In this document: one piece after another, positions 60,745-64,000 of the stretch
Position numbering within the stretch: the first letter of the stretch is position 1
Layout: every line of letters starts with the position of its first letter
Assembly: GCA_040219135.1 (NCBI GenBank)
Contig: JAVJTA010000017.1
Coordinates: 496,001-560,000, forward strand
DNA from: UBA7803 sp040219135
Lineage (GTDB): Bacteria; Pseudomonadota; Gammaproteobacteria; Pseudomonadales; Azotimanducaceae
Reading direction: 5' to 3'
DNA length: 64,000 bases
Translations under genes and position numbers: made by a program
The notes under the pieces: model-generated
What the model was told of the DNA's origin: nothing
The model's database searches: none
The model's input: only the letters and a program-made list of their open reading frames with translations

Positions 60745-61886
60745 GACAGAGCCTCCCGGAACCGGGCGGCCGCCATCTCGGCCAGCGGGCCGGCGAGACA
60801 CTCGCGAACGAAACCGTGGGACAGCAGGCGCCGGGCCTCCGCTTCGGGAATTCCCCGGGCCGTCAGGTAGAACAGTGCCTCCGCCGACATCTGCCCCACC
60901 GTGGCACCGTGGGCACAGCGCACGTCGTCGGTGTAGATCTCGAGTTCCGGCTTGGTGTTCATCTCGGCGTCCGGATGCAGGGCCAGGTTTCTGTTGCTGA
61001 GCTCGGCATCGCTCTGGGGCGCGCCGCGATGGATGTGGATGCGGCCGTTGAACACGCTGCGGCCCTTGCCGGCGCCGATGCCGTGAAACTTCTGTCGGCT
61101 GCGGCTGTGCCCGGCGCGGTGTTCGACCACCAGCTGCTGGTCCAGATGCTGGCCGTCCTCCACCAGGTACGCGCCGGCGAAATCGGTCTGAGCTCCGGTG
61201 CCGTCGACCACCACGTGCACGTCCGCCCGGCGCCGCTTGCCCCCCACCAGGCTCTGGTTCAGCTCGTAGGCGGCGTCGCGATCGAGGTGCACGTTGACCA
61301 GCGAGTAGTGCGCAACGTCGCGCTCCAGAGCGGCGCGATAGTGGCGCAGCCTGGCCCCGGCCTCGAGATCGGCATGGGTGATCTGGGCCAGAAAGCCCTC
61401 GCTGTGGTGGTGCTCGATCACGGTCAGCTCGGCACCGGCCTCGAGCCGCAGGAACACCGGCGCGATGCCGTGCCGCGGGTTGTGGATCTCCAGCGCCTGC
61501 GCCGGCTCGCCGCGCACGTCGATCAGCCAGCCGCCGCGGGCGCGCAGCAGGACAAGATCGGCGAGGGGGTGGCGCTCCCCTTCGAGCCGCTGATTGATGC
61601 TGTCGCGGACCCGCGCCGCATCGACGTCATCGAGGTCGGCGAGAGGAACCGCGCGCAGGCCAGGCTGATCGGCGTGCTCGAGTCGCGGCAGCGGGGTCTG
61701 GGCGGGGCAGCCCGCCAGGGCGTCGAGAAAGCCGCGGAGCGGCGTGTACTTCCACAGTTCCCGGGTCGTGCCCGACGCCAGGTTCGCGCCGATGCGGCCG
61801 CGCAGCCGCTCTTCGTCTAGCCAGTCGCGCGCAGCGGCCGCCGGCCCCACCAGATCGGCGACGTCGGGGAGAGCAAGGGCCTTCAT
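60741..61886 (-). CDS. sufD: Fe-S scaffold component SufD
   Basis: A 381-residue, beta-helical SufD. The conserved C-terminal blocks are GRIHIHRGAPQSDAELSNRNLALHPDAEMNTKPELEIYTDDVRCAHGATVGQMSAEALFYL. It forms SufBC2D. ATG 61886 overlaps the sufC stop; a GTG at 61898 is less likely. Confidence 0.95.
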
Positions 61887-62643
61887 GACGCCAGCCACGC
61901 GTAGCCCTGTTCTTCCAGCTTCAGCGCCAGACTGCGGTCGCCGGACTCGGCGATGCGCCCGCCGGTGAGCACGTGCACGAAGTCCGGGACGATGTGGTTC
62001 AGCAGGCGCTGATAGTGGGTGATGAGCAGGACGCTGTTCGGCTCGCCGCCTTCCCCGGCGCCCTCGCGGAAGCCGTTGACGCCATCGGCGACCACCTGCA
62101 GGGCGTCGATGTCGAGTCCCGAATCAGTCTCGTCGAGAACCGCCAGGCGCGGCTGCAGGAGCAGCATCTGCAGGATCTCGTTGCGTTTTTTCTCGCCTCC
62201 GGAGAAGCCTTCGTTGACGCCGCGCTTGAGGAATTCGGGGCTCAGTTGAAGCCGGGTCGCCAGGGAGCGCACGCGCTTCATGAATTCCACCGTGGTCAGC
62301 GGTGCCTGATCCCGGGACGCGTGCAGGCTGTCGAGGGCGCCCTTGAGGAATTCCATGTTGCTGACACCGGGGATTTCCACCGGGTACTGAAACGCCAGAA
62401 ACAGACCTGCCTGGGCGCGCTCTTCCGGCTCCAGGGCGGTGAGGTCGCGGCCGAGGAACTGGATGCTGCCGTCGACGATGTCGTAGCCGGGACGACCGGC
62501 GAGAACATTGGCGAGGGTGCTCTTGCCGGAGCCGTTCGGGCCCATGATCGCGTGCACCTCGCCCGGGGCTATCTCCAGATCCACCCCGCGGAGGATGAGT
62601 TTGTTTCCAACTTCAACCTGTAAATTATTGATTTCTAATATGT

Positions 62644-62647
<4 letters not shown>
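61883..62647 (-). CDS. sufC: SUF ATPase SufC
   Basis: A 254-residue ABC-type ATPase. Seen: Walker A IMGPNGSGKSTLANVLAG, the signature FSGGEKKRNEILQM and Walker B LAVLDETDSGLDIDALQVV. It drives the SufBCD scaffold. The 5' end is AT-rich compared with neighbouring genes. It overlaps sufB by 4 bases. Confidence 0.97.

Positions 62648-64000
<1,353 letters not shown>

Overview
The window is GC-rich chromosomal DNA from a flagellated gammaproteobacterium. The evidence is the FleQ/FlgM/FlhF/FlhG/FliA/MotCD gene set and its Pseudomonas/Vibrio-like order, plus a complete SUF operon. The genus cannot be read from the sequence. Roughly 50 kb is one nearly uninterrupted flagellum and chemotaxis island.

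Layout. Bases 1-905 hold a decayed tyrosine-recombinase (P4-type integrase) relic and AT-richer DNA without genes. 909-3452 is a small metabolic unit: a CaiB-type CoA-transferase and two glycosyltransferase-fold proteins (TIGR04283/TIGR04282 types). 3459-6884 on the minus strand holds a one-TM protein, a YcgR-like PilZ brake and a chemoreceptor with its own sigma28 promoter. 7046-15215 is fapA followed by a chemotaxis operon, cheY1-cheA-cheW-STAS-(DxxxQ protein)-cheR-cheD-cheB. A second cheY and a displaced fliM (15278-16660) follow. flgN, flgM and flgA lie on the minus strand (16732-18375). flgBCDEFGHIJKL (18665-31233), fliC, flaG, fliD, fliS, fliT and a second fliS follow. The regulators fleQ and fleR (no fleS) lead into fliEFGHIJK, fliL, fliNOPQR, flhBA, flhF, flhG, fliA, motC and motD. 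A small basic ORF and a DUF2802 protein close the plus-strand block. From 58113 to the right edge the minus strand carries sufB-sufC-sufD-sufS-sufA/iscA-sufT-sufE.

How it works together. FleQ and FleR (sigma54 activators) should drive early and middle classes; sigma54 -24/-12 sites are visible before flgB and fliK. FliA (sigma28), restrained by FlgM, should drive late genes; four sites with TAAAG/TCAAG-N14-GCCGWTAK are visible before fliC, flgM, the second fliS and the chemoreceptor.

Most unusual points. (1) FleQ has lost residues that in Pseudomonas bind c-di-GMP, and FleR has no receiver acidic residues and no FleS partner, so both master regulators look cut off from their usual inputs. 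(2) The chemotaxis operon lacks CheZ but carries a STAS protein and a small helical protein with a CheZ-like DxxxQ motif. (3) fliM has left the fliLMNOPQR operon and sits behind its own cheY. (4) FlgE, FlgK and FliD are unusually large and, with FliC, share hook-IN-like modules. (5) There are two fliS genes, a degenerate FlhF GTPase, short repeats at fliG/fliH and fliJ/fliK, and a 12-bp tandem repeat at the motility/SUF boundary.
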